From the NCBI GenBank assembly GCA_022606425.2, contig JAHDVF020001222.1:868001-932000 (forward strand): 64,000 bases of DNA, in the 5' to 3' direction. A program made the translations under genes and the position numbers. This DNA comes from Lepidostoma basale (Eukaryota; Arthropoda; Insecta; Trichoptera; Lepidostomatidae). This document shows positions 50,405 to 59,518 of this stretch, piece by piece. Each line of letters opens with the position of its first letter. The first letter of the stretch is position 1. The notes beneath the pieces were generated by a model. That model saw only the letters and a list, made by a program, of their open reading frames with translations. It was not told the DNA's origin and ran no database searches.

Positions 50405-50565
50405 ATAAATTAATAAAACGATGTTTTTTTAACTACTCACACTCTTCTCTTTATTTCGACAGCGACTGGTTTCGCCAGGCTCGCTGGCACCGACAGACCA
50501 ATCTGATAAACTTTCATCAATAGATTTCAGTAAAATCATTTGGTTGACAATTTTAGTTTCAAATT
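50405..50565 (-). repeat. HHR-B element nested in HHR-A
   Basis: Minus strand: CUGUCGG, U, GCCAG-CGAGC-CUGGC, GAAAC, CA, GUC, GCUGUCG. Flanks 'acgatgtttttttaactact' as in 16990-17120. Shares with that copy U at core position 6. It lies in the centre of the HHR-A pair. Confidence 0.65.
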
Positions 50566-50576
50566 GAAAAACTATT

Positions 50577-50622
50577 AACACCTGATGATTTTAACATAGG
50601 TCAATGAAACAGCTGTCACGAA
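50577..50622 (+). ncRNA. hammerhead-like motif, family A
   Basis: CUGAUGA (50582-50588), U, helix II weak (UUAAC...GUCAA with mismatches), GAAAC (50606-50610), AGCU, GUC (50615-50617), ACG. Core kept although helix II has decayed. Confidence 0.5.
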
Positions 50623-50689
50623 AACTAAAAAATATAAAAAAATAATTGTGATACCATAAACAGCGTTTTATATTTTACCAGTAAACAAA

Positions 50690-51385
50690 GATTATAAACT
50701 TAATTAAAATAAATATAAACAAGTATTGATTCAGTGAAGATTTTTTAGATACTGGCGAGGCGCCACTGGCTGGTGAGGTAAGTGATGGTACACACGCCGT
50801 ACTTCTGTCACTCTTCCAACAGCCCCGTTTCCTGAAATAACGATTCTTAATAAAGTAAAGCGCTGCAAAAACTAGTAATTTCTTGAAGTCCGATGAAAGG
50901 CCACTTGTTTTTATCGAATTCCCCCCATTCCTACATTGTTGCCAGTAAATTAAACATAATCTATGATAGCTAACTTGTAAAATATGGCATCATAATAATA
51001 TTCTCGTGTATGCGTCCTTTTATATCCAATTATAGAAATATGCAGTGATGATTATTAGAGAGATTACTATATTGATTCTTAGATTCAGTTACTTTGAAAG
51101 CATTCTCAGCCAATGACAGATTAAGGCTTTTATATTGATGAAAGGAATTTTTTCGTAGTAAGCAATAACGTGTACGATACATCACGCAAGTCAATGTAAA
51201 TATTTTTTTTTACTCTAACAGTGCATTGAATACATTTTAATACAACGTACAATATAATGTAACATGTTTCCACTGAATAGAAATATTAAATAATATCTGT
51301 AGCTGAGAGCCATAAAATCTGTGCCATAAGTGAATTTTTGACCGACATGAGTTAGTTTATCATAATCTTTTGTTTACATCTATGA
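50690..51385. other. unassigned AT-rich stretch
   Basis: No frame or repeat recognised; 50750-50830 is slightly GC-richer. Confidence 0.4.
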
Positions 51386-51389
51386 CAAT

Positions 51390-51870
51390 TATCTGTTACT
51401 GTTAAAATTTAAAACAAAGTTATAATATCACAATTTCTTTTTATTCACCGAGTGTTGCGACAACTGTTTCGCCAACTGATGTTGGCATAGTCAGGCGTTA
51501 CAATAAACTAGTTTATTGTTACACACCTGATGATGCCAACAGTTTATTGTAACACCTGATGATGCCAACATCGGTTGGCGAAACAGCTGTCGCGACACTC
51601 TCAGTAAATAAAAAGGAATTGTGATATTATAACATTGTTTTAAATTTTAACTGTAATAATGTTGAAGTATCATAGTGTTTCGGCCAAAACAATGGACTTT
51701 ACAATTATCATGTTCATCACCCGATGATGCCAATATCGGTTGGCGAAACAGCTGTCGCGATAATCTCAGTGAATAAAAAGAAATTGTGATATTATAAGAG
51801 TGTTTTTAATTTTAACAGTCATAATGTTGAAGTATCATCGTGTTTCGGCCAAAACAATGGACTATACAAT
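51390..51870. mobile_element. HHR-A cluster, three ribozyme arms
   Basis: Order: minus arm with decayed core (CUGACUA), plus arm with a ~29-bp internal duplication and an intact core (51551-51596), outer block ending 'ggccaaaacaatggact' (about 51700), then a third, plus-strand arm (CCGAUGA, 51721-51758) with its own outer block ending at about 51862. The third unit is in tandem with the second. All share the GCC subtype of helix II. Confidence 0.8.
51551..51596 (+). ncRNA. hammerhead-like motif, family A (intact)
   Basis: CUGAUGA (51556-51562), U, helix II GCCAAC-AUCG-GUUGGC, GAAAC (51580-51584), AGCU, GUC (51589-51591), GCGACAC. Identical in the core to 48501-48546. Confidence 0.7.
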
Positions 51871-51894
51871 TATCTGTCAACTGTTACGTTTTTT

Positions 51895-52075
51895 TTGATA
51901 AACGTAAGGCACTGTCGAATTCCATTATGACGATTTTTTATGGAATAATACTACGTTTTTCCACTTTTGGCGTTACGTTTTACAATACTTTAATATTTAT
52001 CGTTTTTTTACCAATGATGTAAAACTTCATATTAAATAATTTATACGAGTGGAATTGTCAGCTTTCTTTCGTATT
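51895..52075. repeat. HHR-D and HHR-H flank fragments
   Basis: 'aaggcactgtcgaattccat' and 'gtttttccacttttggcgtt' are the HHR-D arm; 'accaatgatgtaaaacttca' and 'tattaaataatttatacgag' the HHR-H tail. No ribozyme core. Confidence 0.45.
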
Positions 52076-52156
52076 AATTATACTTTAACATATATTTTGT
52101 ACAGGTTATAGACGATACTGTATTGATGACACCATAATATGTTTGTATATTTTAAT

Positions 52157-52790
52157 TGTATCTCAATAGAGACGAAGACGTAAACTGGAAACTGAACATG
52201 GATGATCAAGGTGTTATGACAGGACTTATGACCTGTCATTGGTTGGGTTAAGCGCACGCTTTATGTAATTACAACATTCCCCATTCCACCTTTGTTATTT
52301 GTGATCATGCATGACAAATTTTTGGAAGATGTATATATACTTCAAAATCCATATTTATCTTCACGTGGCAGTTTCAGTCAGCCATCTATGTAGATTTGGT
52401 TGCACTTGTGAATTTTTTTTTTCTCAAGAATTAACCTATACAACCGACCCACTAACGCCATCTATGGAGAATGATTTTCGGCATTTAGCAAACTACCTTA
52501 TTAACACAATGCGAAGGCTGTCAACCAACACATTGTTAGAAGCCGCTAGGAGTATTATTCCTTTCTATATGCCAAAGAATTTTGACCAGAATATTTGAAG
52601 ACCAAATATTTGTGAATGTATACGTATACCTGTATACAAATCCTGGATTTACACCAAAGGGTGGTTAATTCAAATTTTAATTGTATCTCAATAGAGACGA
52701 AGACGTAAACTGGAAACTGAACATGGATGATCAAGGTGTTTACAGGACTTATGACCTGTCATTGGTTGGGTTAAGCGCACGCTTTTATAT
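52157..52790 (+). mobile_element. T element with long direct repeats
   Basis: 52157-52265 and 52677-52785 are near-identical direct repeats beginning AATTGTATCTCAATAGAGAC and ending 'ggttaagcgcacgctttt', about 520 bp apart. Between them a 95-codon frame is open (52311-52598); its second half (ENDFRHLANYLINTMRRL) is not recognised. The upstream flank of the second repeat ('ctgtatacaaatcctggatt') is part of the family, as it is also found at 59205-59288. So this is a partial tandem: one whole unit followed by the start of another. Confidence 0.7.
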
Positions 52791-52914
52791 ATTGTACTTA
52801 AGACATTATAGCTCTCAGGTACATATTTATTTGGAGACTTAATATTTTCTTGACAACAAAAATAAAAAAAATCTATTTAGCAATTAAAACGATTAAAAAC
52901 GTTTACTTTTATTT

Positions 52915-52990
52915 ATTTCAAACCAACTAACCATCACACATTCCCCCCGAAGGGATTGGCAGACAGAATGGACTGCCACACAGTTTTTTC
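52915..52990 (-). mobile_element. LINE-A extreme 3' end
   Basis: Short tail, 'accatcacacattccccccg', last ~15 codons only. Confidence 0.65.
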
Positions 52991-53430
52991 CTTTTTTTTA
53001 TTCTCATTACATTTGCTGGCAATGCGAATCATTTCGTTCCAATTAATAATGATTAAACATTTAAAAACCAGACGTTTTCATTATTCTTCTTCTGCTTCCT
53101 AGCATTGTTCCATTTATTTGAGGTTGTTTAGTCTAATGTTCCAAGACTGTCTGTCTTGGGTGGTATAGGACGTCTGGTGATGACGTCATTATCTATGCGA
53201 ACATTGTATTAATACATTTAACTAGTTCCAGGGAATACTTTCCTTTCTGGGGATTATCCCTTATTTGTTTTCGACCACGTAAATTACCTAAATAGCCGTA
53301 TTTCACTTTATTAACTCGTGTGTATAAACAACAACGCGCTTGATTTTCGCTACATTTCGTAATGCTTTAGACAGGCAAAACATGCCATTCACATTAAATT
53401 CGTATAATATAACTTAAAAAAATCAGACGT
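52991..53430. other. unassigned stretch with HHR-H remnants
   Basis: HHR-H-like pieces at 53070-53085 and 53365-53430 ('gacaggcaaaacatgccatt', no GUC). 53100-53260 is unrecognised. Confidence 0.35.
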
Positions 53431-53434
53431 TTTC

Positions 53435-54055
53435 ATTCATCTTCATCTGCTTCTTCTTCTTCAGTTTATTCCCACCATTACTGGACAAAGGCCTCCTCCA
53501 TTCGCTTCCACGCCACTCTGTCTTGTGCCGACTGTATCCAGGTTATTCCGACATTTCTGTTCAGGTCATCCTTCCACCGTAGTTGCAGTCGCTCAGCACT
53601 TCTCTTTGCGGTCCACGGCCTCCAAGTCAGCAGTCTTCTTGTTAATTTTTCGTCCGGGCTTCTGGCTACGTGACCTGCCTATTGCCACTTTAGAGTCGCT
53701 ACTCGGTGGATGATGTCAGTGACCTTTGTTTTTTCTCTCACCGTATCATTTCTTTATCTGTCTGTTAGGCATATTTCTAGCATGGCTCTTTCGATGGCTC
53801 TTTGAGTCACTCGTAGTTTATCGGCATTTTGTTTGGACAATGTTACGGTTTCGAGGGCACAATTAGCAACTGGTAGTTCACACGCTACATAAACTTTTCT
53901 CTTCGCATTTTCCGGTTTTTTAGAATGTAACTGAGTTTTCATAAAGCTGTCTAGTTTAGTCCAATTCTTCTCTTGAGCTCTGCGATTTTGTTTTCTCGGC
54001 ATAATCGAATATTGTGTCCCATTCATGGACATTCTTGATTCCGCTGACATCAACG
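53435..54055 (-). mobile_element. N LINE, long copy
   Basis: Minus strand: frame 53754-54053 (MNGTQYSIMPRKQNRRAQEK, then KRKVYVACELPVANCALETV, TLSKQNADKLRVTQRAIERA, MLEICLTDR) followed, after a frame change, by 'EKTKVTDIIHRVATLKWQ', 'WTAKRSAERLQLRWKDDLNR', NVGITWIQSAQDRVAWKRME, 'EAFVQ', stop and GAAGAAGAAGAAG tail at 53448-53462. Extends slightly further upstream than 48875-49462. The region lies after the RT domain. Confidence 0.8.
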
Positions 54056-54059
54056 TTTT

Positions 54060-54635
54060 CGTTCGTATTAATATGCAATTTAATGAGACTTATTATAAAA
54101 GCGGATGTTGAGATTTCAATAATATTATATAATACAGTATTTTTTATGCGTTATTTATCAACACCACAAACTGTATTTTAAGCCAAGACATACATTTGAA
54201 TAATCGCGTATAATTAGTACGCAGACTCATATATTAAGTAAGCAAACGATCGGAATAAATTCGAAGAAGCCGTGTCTCGCGGCTAAAAGAATATCTCTCT
54301 TGTTCGTCTAATGTGAAAGTCAATGCTTCTGTTGTATTGACGAATAGGGCAGTGTCGGCGCGCCCGTTCCTCGGAGCGAAATAGCTAAATATGAGACACC
54401 TGATATATGTTAGTCTTTTCTAATCAGCACCGCCCTCAAGCGGTAATCAATAAACAGTACGGGATTTTATAATTACGGACTGTTTGTCTATTCAAAAGGT
54501 GAAAAAACGTTCTAAATAGAATGTACGTAAATTATTATATGCATTGTTCTGGAGCATTAATATTGCTCATCACTTATACAGAGAAAACCACGCCTATTAA
54601 TACCAAACATTCAAAGTTTTTTCGTTTTTTTTTTT
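54060..54635. other. unassigned stretch
   Basis: 54240-54460 is GC-richer and unrecognised; the rest is AT-rich with no feature. Confidence 0.35.
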
Positions 54636-54639
54636 CGTT

Positions 54640-55222
54640 TTTATAAAGAATTTTGACAGGTGTAAAAATAAATTTTTCATTTGTTTCAATGACAATTTGA
54701 ATAATTTCTTCAATATTATTTTTAAGTTCTTGCTGGTTAAGTGCCTAATTACAGCTAATTTAAAAAACGGTGGATACGTGTAACATAAATTAAATAAACA
54801 CAAAAGTCCGGATCGTCCATGTCAACATGTGCAACATCAAAAAACAAACATTATGTGTTATTATATTATATTATATGCTAAATCTAAAAAAAACGGTGGA
54901 TACGTGGAACATAAATTAAATAGACAATATGTGCACCATCTAAAAAGAACATTTTGTGTTAAATTATTTTTATTTTGTTTTTTTATTTTATATCATTGTA
55001 TTTTATATTATTTGTTTTAGATTTATTTTGTGGGTGTTGGACGATCGAAGTGTGCGCGGGAGATGCCTATTGGTGGCGATGAGGTTCGCAACTCATCACA
55101 CCGCGTCTCCCGCGGGGCGAAACGAGAAGGATGGAGTGCCGCATCAGTAAAAGTGTGACAGTCCATTCTTTCTGCATACCCTTTCGGGGAGACGGCGTGA
55201 TGGTTAGTTAGTTAGTTAGTTT
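54640..55222 (+). mobile_element. P retroposon, longest copy
   Basis: 5' AT-rich region ('aagaattttgacaggtgtaa'), two tandem copies of a ~125-bp block starting 'aacggtggatacgtg' (54770 and 54890), an AT-rich spacer, 'gtgtgcgcgggagatgccta', the hairpin head (GGTG, GATG, GGTT, CGC, AACT, CATC, CACC; outer CGCGGGAGA/TCTCCCGCG), then the LINE-A-like ~55-bp end and GTTAGTTAGTTAG. No protein. Presumably moved by LINE-A machinery (inference). Confidence 0.8.
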
Positions 55223-55329
55223 CAAAGTTATTTGCACCTAGAGTCCCCATGGGGACAAATTATCTGCAGATCTAGAGGAAGCACGTATCCATCTTTATGG
55301 TTATCTTCGATCTTCTCTTCTCCGGTCTC

Positions 55330-55505
55330 AATCTAATGATTGATTTGCAGCAAGGCAACTCACCTCCTCTTCCACTCCGGTCGGTCCTCGGCAACTCTCT
55401 TCAACTCCGCATAAGAGGTGCAGCCCATATCTCGGCATATATGGTCTAGGTACTCTTGGCAAGGTCGTCCTCTGCTAATCGATCCCTCGACCATTCCCTT
55501 CAACA
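55330..55505 (-). mobile_element. Q LINE, C-terminal fragment
   Basis: Minus strand: GMVEGSISRGRPCQEYLDHI, CRDMGCTSYAELKRVAEDRP, EWKRR, stop. The GRP...YLD.I...GC.SYAEL...A.DR..WK pattern is the standard LINE C-terminal block. The only Q copy in the window. Confidence 0.7.
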
Positions 55506-55529
55506 CATTATGCAGGAAACATTATATCA

Positions 55530-55790
55530 TTACATCTTCGATAGCGTCAGCACATACTGTTTTATCTCCCAACATGCAAAATCAACATGCCTCTGGAGGG
55601 GAGAGTAATAAAACTGCTAAACATATTGCTTCGGAGATCGACGTCTAAATACTCTTAAGTGTAGAGAGTATCTTGTATTCTTAAAGTCGAACCATCTCTC
55701 ATGCGTTCCCGGTATTTTACCTGTTCTTAAATAGATGCCTTAAACTGTTAACATGTTTTGAGAGAAATAAAGTGATCTGATTTCATTTGA
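55530..55790 (+). mobile_element. J1-like LINE end
   Basis: Plus strand: HTVLSPNMQNQHASGGESNK, TAKHIASEIDV, stop, then the 'gtagagagtatcttgt' type UTR to 'gaaataaagtgatctgattt'. The coding part aligns with the J1 'HRLFYLPRCRTN..MPVGR' segment after frameshifts. UTR differs from J1 copies at 17940 and 61395, so this may be a sister family. Confidence 0.5.
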
Positions 55791-55894
55791 TGTACGGTAT
55801 TTTATAAGTGCATACCTTCCAGCAGAGTATGTCTTACCATGGCACTTCCTGCTGTAATATATATTTTTATTTTTTTATTTTTAAATTAAAGGTA

Positions 55895-56395
55895 ACAACT
55901 AACTAACTAACAAACTAACTAACCATCACACCGTTTCCCCGGAAGGGTAGGCAGAGAGGATGGATTGCCAAATTGTTCTATCTTGACATAGCTCTCGCGC
56001 CTCTTCTTCATTCACACATCGTGACATGCACGCTCGTCGATTGTTTCACTTCAAACATGGCCGCCTTTCAGCAATTGATTAATTTGATCATGCCATGTCT
56101 TCCTTGGCCTTCCTCGACTTCTTTTTCCATTCACACTACTTGTATATATATTTTTAACCGTTCTTCCCTCATCCATTCGTTCCATATGTCCAAACCATCT
56201 TAGTGACCCTTTCTGGATTTTATTTATCACGCATTTATCCGCTTTACATTCATTGCTTACTTCATCATTAGATATTCTATCATACATTGTTTTTCCGTAC
56301 ATCCTTCTTAGTGACCTCATTTCTACGGCATTTATCCTACTTTCATCCTTCTTCTCCCAACTCCAAGCTTCACTTCCATACATAAGGGTAACAAA
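55895..56395 (-). mobile_element. LINE-A, long open copy
   Basis: Tail at 55897-55922. Minus-strand frame 56051-56437 is open for about 115 LINE-A codons: VTLMYGSEAWSWEKKDESRI, NAVEMRSLRRMYGKTMYDRI, SNDEVSNECKADKCVINKIQ, KGSLRWFGHMERMDEGRTVK, NIYTSSVNGKRSRGRPRKTW, HDQINQLLKGGHV. A frameshift follows, then RACMSRCVNEEEAREICQDR-like end and GETV. Sequence differs consistently from 42035-42556 (e.g. YTSSVNGKRS vs YVNDVNGTRN), so at least two LINE-A subfamilies coexist. Confidence 0.9.
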
Positions 56396-56785
56396 CAGCG
56401 ATTTCAATATACATATACAAATACATAGAGACACCAAAACAAGTCCAATTACATGCTACCACAAATATTATATAACAACTGACATATGTACAAGAAGATT
56501 AAAGTAATATTTTAATGAGTCAAAGAGAAAAAATGTATTACTAATAATAATGAATAATTAAATATGAAATATAATTTATAAATGTCAAAAAGGAAAATGT
56601 AGAGTAACATAGTTTCATTCGCCCTGAAGGGTTGCTTCAACCATTTTTTAAAAACACATCGATGTTATTAAAGCATTTGTTGTAAATGTCGCATATTCGG
56701 TACATTGCCGCGCTCTGAGCGTAGTTGATTCGATAAGCAGGAAGGTGATATATTTGGCTCGCAGTATGTCTTGTGCGAAGCATAG
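56396..56785 (-). mobile_element. J2 LINE, 3' end
   Basis: Minus-strand frame: MLRTRHTASQIYHLPAYRIN, YAQSAAMYRICDIYNKCFNN, IDVFLKNG, stop, then ~230 bp UTR to 'tgtttgttaccc'. Jockey-like C-terminal tail. It butts directly onto LINE-A on one side and M on the other. Confidence 0.75.
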
Positions 56786-57110
56786 GGGTCTTCTTCTTCT
56801 TTCTTCCTTTTGTCCTATCACACCTCCGTGGTGCATAGGGCCTCAAGGAACCTTCTCCACTCGACTCTATTGCATGCCTGATGCCTAACATCATCCCAAG
56901 TGAGGCCTGCTACTTTAACCTCGTCCTGCAGGGCTCTTCTCCAGGTGGCTCTAGGTCTGCCTCGCTTCCTCTTTCCCTCAATAGGGGACCAGCCTAGTGC
57001 GCCCTGAGTGATGTGACCGATCCACTGCCATTTGCGTCTAGCGACATGTTCTCTAATTGGATTTTCGCCTGCCATGGTCCAGAGAACGGCATTTGACACT
57101 GTTTGGGGCC
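56786..57110 (-). mobile_element. M LINE, best C-terminal copy
   Basis: Minus-strand frame within 56818-57192: NAVLWTMAGENPIREHVARR, KWQWIGHITQGALGWSPIEG, KRKRGRPRATWRRALQDEVK, VAGLTWDDVRHQACNRVEWR, RFLEALCTTEV, stop, then GAAGAAAGAAGAAG tail at 56788-56812. Known relatives read 'R.W.WIGH.LR....... P.G.R.RGRP..TWRR....' at the end of an endonuclease-RT protein. No stop within this stretch: a young, 5'-truncated copy. Confidence 0.85.
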
Positions 57111-57760
57111 AATAGATCTTGAATATTGAGCAAAGGCCCCTTAAACACCTGGAGTTTTCCAATAACATCCGCGGTAGATTTCCAAGTCTCACATTTCCTA
57201 CGATTTTCCGATTTACATTTACGATTTACACTATTGCGAAGCATAGGGTATTCAGTAATAATTTGCTAAGAAGTTCGAAGTTGCCTCATTTGAAGTGTAT
57301 ACTTTTGTGAAGCAACATCATAACGTTAATTTTTCGCTTATTTTCGAGATAAATCTATAGGTATATGAAATAATGCTGATAAATTGATTTTATATAATCA
57401 TTGAGTGTGCTCTCACAATAAATAATCGCATCACTCTACATGTAAACAATCTCTTAAAGAAATATAAAAATATCTTGAATGATTTAATGAACCATTTCAT
57501 ATTATTACTCTGTACGAGTATTGTAACGTTCACGCAGGATTTCCAAATAAGGCATGAAATGTAAAAAGGATTACTGGACTCAATGCATCAATGCAGGCAT
57601 AAATAAAATATCAGACGACGTCCTTTGTGGGGAATGATAGCTTTATCTAGAGATTGAATTAATCTTATTACGGGACAAATGCGCATAATTGAACAATTTT
57701 GATAAGGAGATTTACACTATTTCACAAGTAAGATGAAATAATATTAACAGTAGTCCTTTG
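57111..57760. other. unassigned AT-rich stretch
   Basis: 57111-57240 may be a little more LINE coding sequence on the minus strand (open frame, unrecognised). The rest has no feature. TACGAGTA at 57513-57520. Confidence 0.35.
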
Positions 57761-57764
57761 TTTT

Positions 57765-57990
57765 GGCCGAAACACTATGATACTTTAACATTATAAACTG
57801 TTAAATTAAAAAACTTTGTTTTACGTATCACAATTGTATTTTTATTTTACGCGACAGCTGTTTTGTCAACCTATGTTGACATGGTGTCAACATAGGTTGA
57901 CGAAACAGCTGTCCCGTAAAATAAAAATACAATTGTGATACATAAAACAAAGTTTTTTAATTTAACAGTTTATATTTATAAAATAGTTAT
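57765..57990. mobile_element. HHR-A palindrome with fused centre
   Basis: Perfect-looking inverted arms from 'aactgttaaattaaaaaact' (57785) to 'acctatgttgacat', meeting directly at 57880-57885. Both copies lost CUGAUGA at the junction but keep GUCAAC/GUUGAC, GAAAC (plus) and AGCUGUC. As a DNA or RNA hairpin it would have ~90-bp arms. Outer block on the left only. Confidence 0.75.
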
Positions 57991-58024
57991 AAAAGTCTAT
58001 TTAAAACATATACTTTTTACAACA

Positions 58025-58290
58025 TAAAATTATTAACTGTTAATTATAAAACGCTGTTTTAATGGTATCACAATTTATATTTTATTTGTTTTTCGCGACA
58101 GCTGTTACGTTAACCTATGTTAACATCATCAGGTGTTACAATAATTGGTATATCAAATGTCAAAATTCGTGATTTTTCGTACATTTATGTGTATTTGTTC
58201 TTATGTCAATTTGAATAATTTCTTTGATATAATTTTGATTTAAAAAAATACAATTTTGATACATAAAACAAAGTTCTTAAATTTAACAAG
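58025..58290 (-). mobile_element. HHR-A single-ribozyme element
   Basis: Minus strand core: CUGAUGA, U, helix II GUUAAC-AUAG-GUUAAC, GUAAC, AGCU, GUC (58098-58135). Helix II has both strands changed compared with other copies (C-G to U-A), keeping the pairing; GAAA has become GUAA. Right arm ends with 'aagttcttaaatttaacaag'. Confidence 0.65.
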
Positions 58291-58377
58291 TTAAACTATT
58301 TTCAGTATTATTTTTTTATCAATCAATTTACGATCACAAGACTATGGAAAAGTTACCGCCGTAAAATGATGAACTAA

Positions 58378-58440
58378 CTAACTAACTAAGCATCACGGCG
58401 TCTCTCGAAGGGGTAGGTATACAGAATGGAGCGCCGCCGC
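58378..58440 (-). mobile_element. LINE-A 3' end (left piece, split by S2)
   Basis: Tail at 58373-58389, stop, last ~15 codons; continues at 58633. Confidence 0.7.
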
Positions 58441-58632
58441 ACTGTTTATTTTTATTTAAAAAACATGACTTACTTGAAGGATTTGAATCAATGGTATTAG
58501 AATTTATTTTACAATCTTGCTCAATATGAGCACAAAATAGCTCATTATTATGAAGAAGAAATCTGGTCGTGTCCAGGCTTAAACACAAATCCTCTGGATT
58601 AGAAGCCAAGATCCTCAAGATAACCACCTGAT
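58441..58632 (-). mobile_element. S2 SINE inserted in LINE-A
   Basis: Minus strand: 'caggtggttatcttgaggat', 'cttggcttctaatccag', 'gtttaagcctggacacg' (decayed box B), 'accagatttcttcttcataa', then 'tgagctattttgtgctcata' body. Interrupts LINE-A codons within 'CQERTV', at '...actgtt' / '...gttctttcctg'. Confidence 0.7.
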
Positions 58633-58800
58633 TGTTCTTTCCTGACAATCTCCTCTTATTATTTCTCCCGCTACCTACCTAAACATTCATAGATCATGTC
58701 ACGCACGCACGTCGATTTCCCCGACTCCTCACGTGGGTAACATTAAATATTTTATCTCTTCTTCTATTTCTGCTTCTAATTACATAATTTATGAATAATC
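58633..58800 (-). mobile_element. LINE-A (right piece)
   Basis: Continues 58378-58440: 'EEIVRKE', 'RNVREVG', 'ACVTRSMNV', then 'REESGKSTCVRD' frame; ends at 'NYVIRSRNRRR'. Confidence 0.65.
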
Positions 58801-58816
58801 ATTAAGATAAATTTTA

Positions 58817-59288
58817 AAATTGTATCTCAATAGAGACGAAGAAACAAACTGGAAACTGAATATGGATGATCAAGGTGTTTACAGGACTTATGACCTGTCA
58901 TTGGTTGGGTACCTGCGTTAGTGGGTGGATTGTATAGATTAATCTTAAAAAAAAAATTAGTTAGTACAATCAAATCTACATAGATGGCTAACTGGAACTG
59001 ACACGTGAAGATAGGTATGGATTTGGAGTATATATACAACTTCCAAAAATGTATCATGCATGATCATAATAACAATGGTGGAATGGGGAATGTTGTAATT
59101 ACATAAAGCGTGCGCTTAACCCAACCAATGACAGGTCATAAGTCCTGTAAACACCTTGATCATCCATATTCAGTTTCCAGTTTGTTTCTTCGTCTCTATT
59201 GAGATACAATTTAAAAATTTAAATTAACCACCCACAGGTGAAAATCCAGGATTCGTATACAGATACAAGTATACATTTCACAAATAAT
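58817..59288. mobile_element. T element, inverted-repeat copy
   Basis: 58821-58910 (plus) is the inverse of 59110-59213 (minus), both beginning AATTGTATCTCAATAGAGAC. The minus-strand unit is longer (58912-59288) and matches 52157-52455 plus the pre-repeat flank at 52596-52676. So the structure is a complete unit with a short inverted copy of its beginning joined to its end. Confidence 0.75.
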
Positions 59289-59345
59289 CATTAAGATGGT
59301 TGGGATACATGGAATGAATGAATGGTAAAGAAAATATATGTTGAA
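59277..59345 (+). mobile_element. LINE-A fragment
   Basis: 'IIIKMVGIHGMNEW' and 'KIYVE' correspond to the MKGSLRWFGHMERM and KKVYVND blocks. Confidence 0.55.
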
Positions 59346-59439
59346 TGATGAATAAGGATACAAATTTATTTCAAACATGAAACCAAATAGAAGAAAAAAC
59401 GTAAATTATAATAAAACTTCAAGAAATCAGATATTATCA

Positions 59440-59518
59440 TTCGTATTATTTATTAAATATAAAGTTATACATCGTTGTTCAAGTAACAGTAAATACGAAT
59501 CAAAACGTCTGTTTTCAA
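59440..59518. repeat. HHR-H tail fragment
   Basis: 'gttgttcaagtaacagtaaa' and 'acgaatcaaaacgtctgttt' in the order of the HHR-H flank. Leads directly into the GTT tail of the next LINE-A. Confidence 0.45.

Larger units (their letters stand above)
50285..50680. mobile_element. HHR-A pair with HHR-B nested inside
   Basis: Left HHR-A ribozyme (50345-50390, minus; helix II GUCAAC/GUUGAC and CUGAUGA intact, but the site is GUG, not cleavable) and right one (50577-50622, plus). Between them sits an HHR-B element (50405-50565). Outer arm at the right end: 'gtgataccataaacagcgtt'. Confidence 0.75.

Noticed and set aside
48365..51870. CRISPR-like regularly repeated units
   Set aside because: Repeats are palindromic ribozyme-type elements in a eukaryotic context, with irregular spacing and no cas genes.
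52311..52598. T-element protein
   Set aside because: 95-codon frame is open, but the inverted copy at 58817-59288 does not extend over its second half and no motif is visible; not called as CDS.
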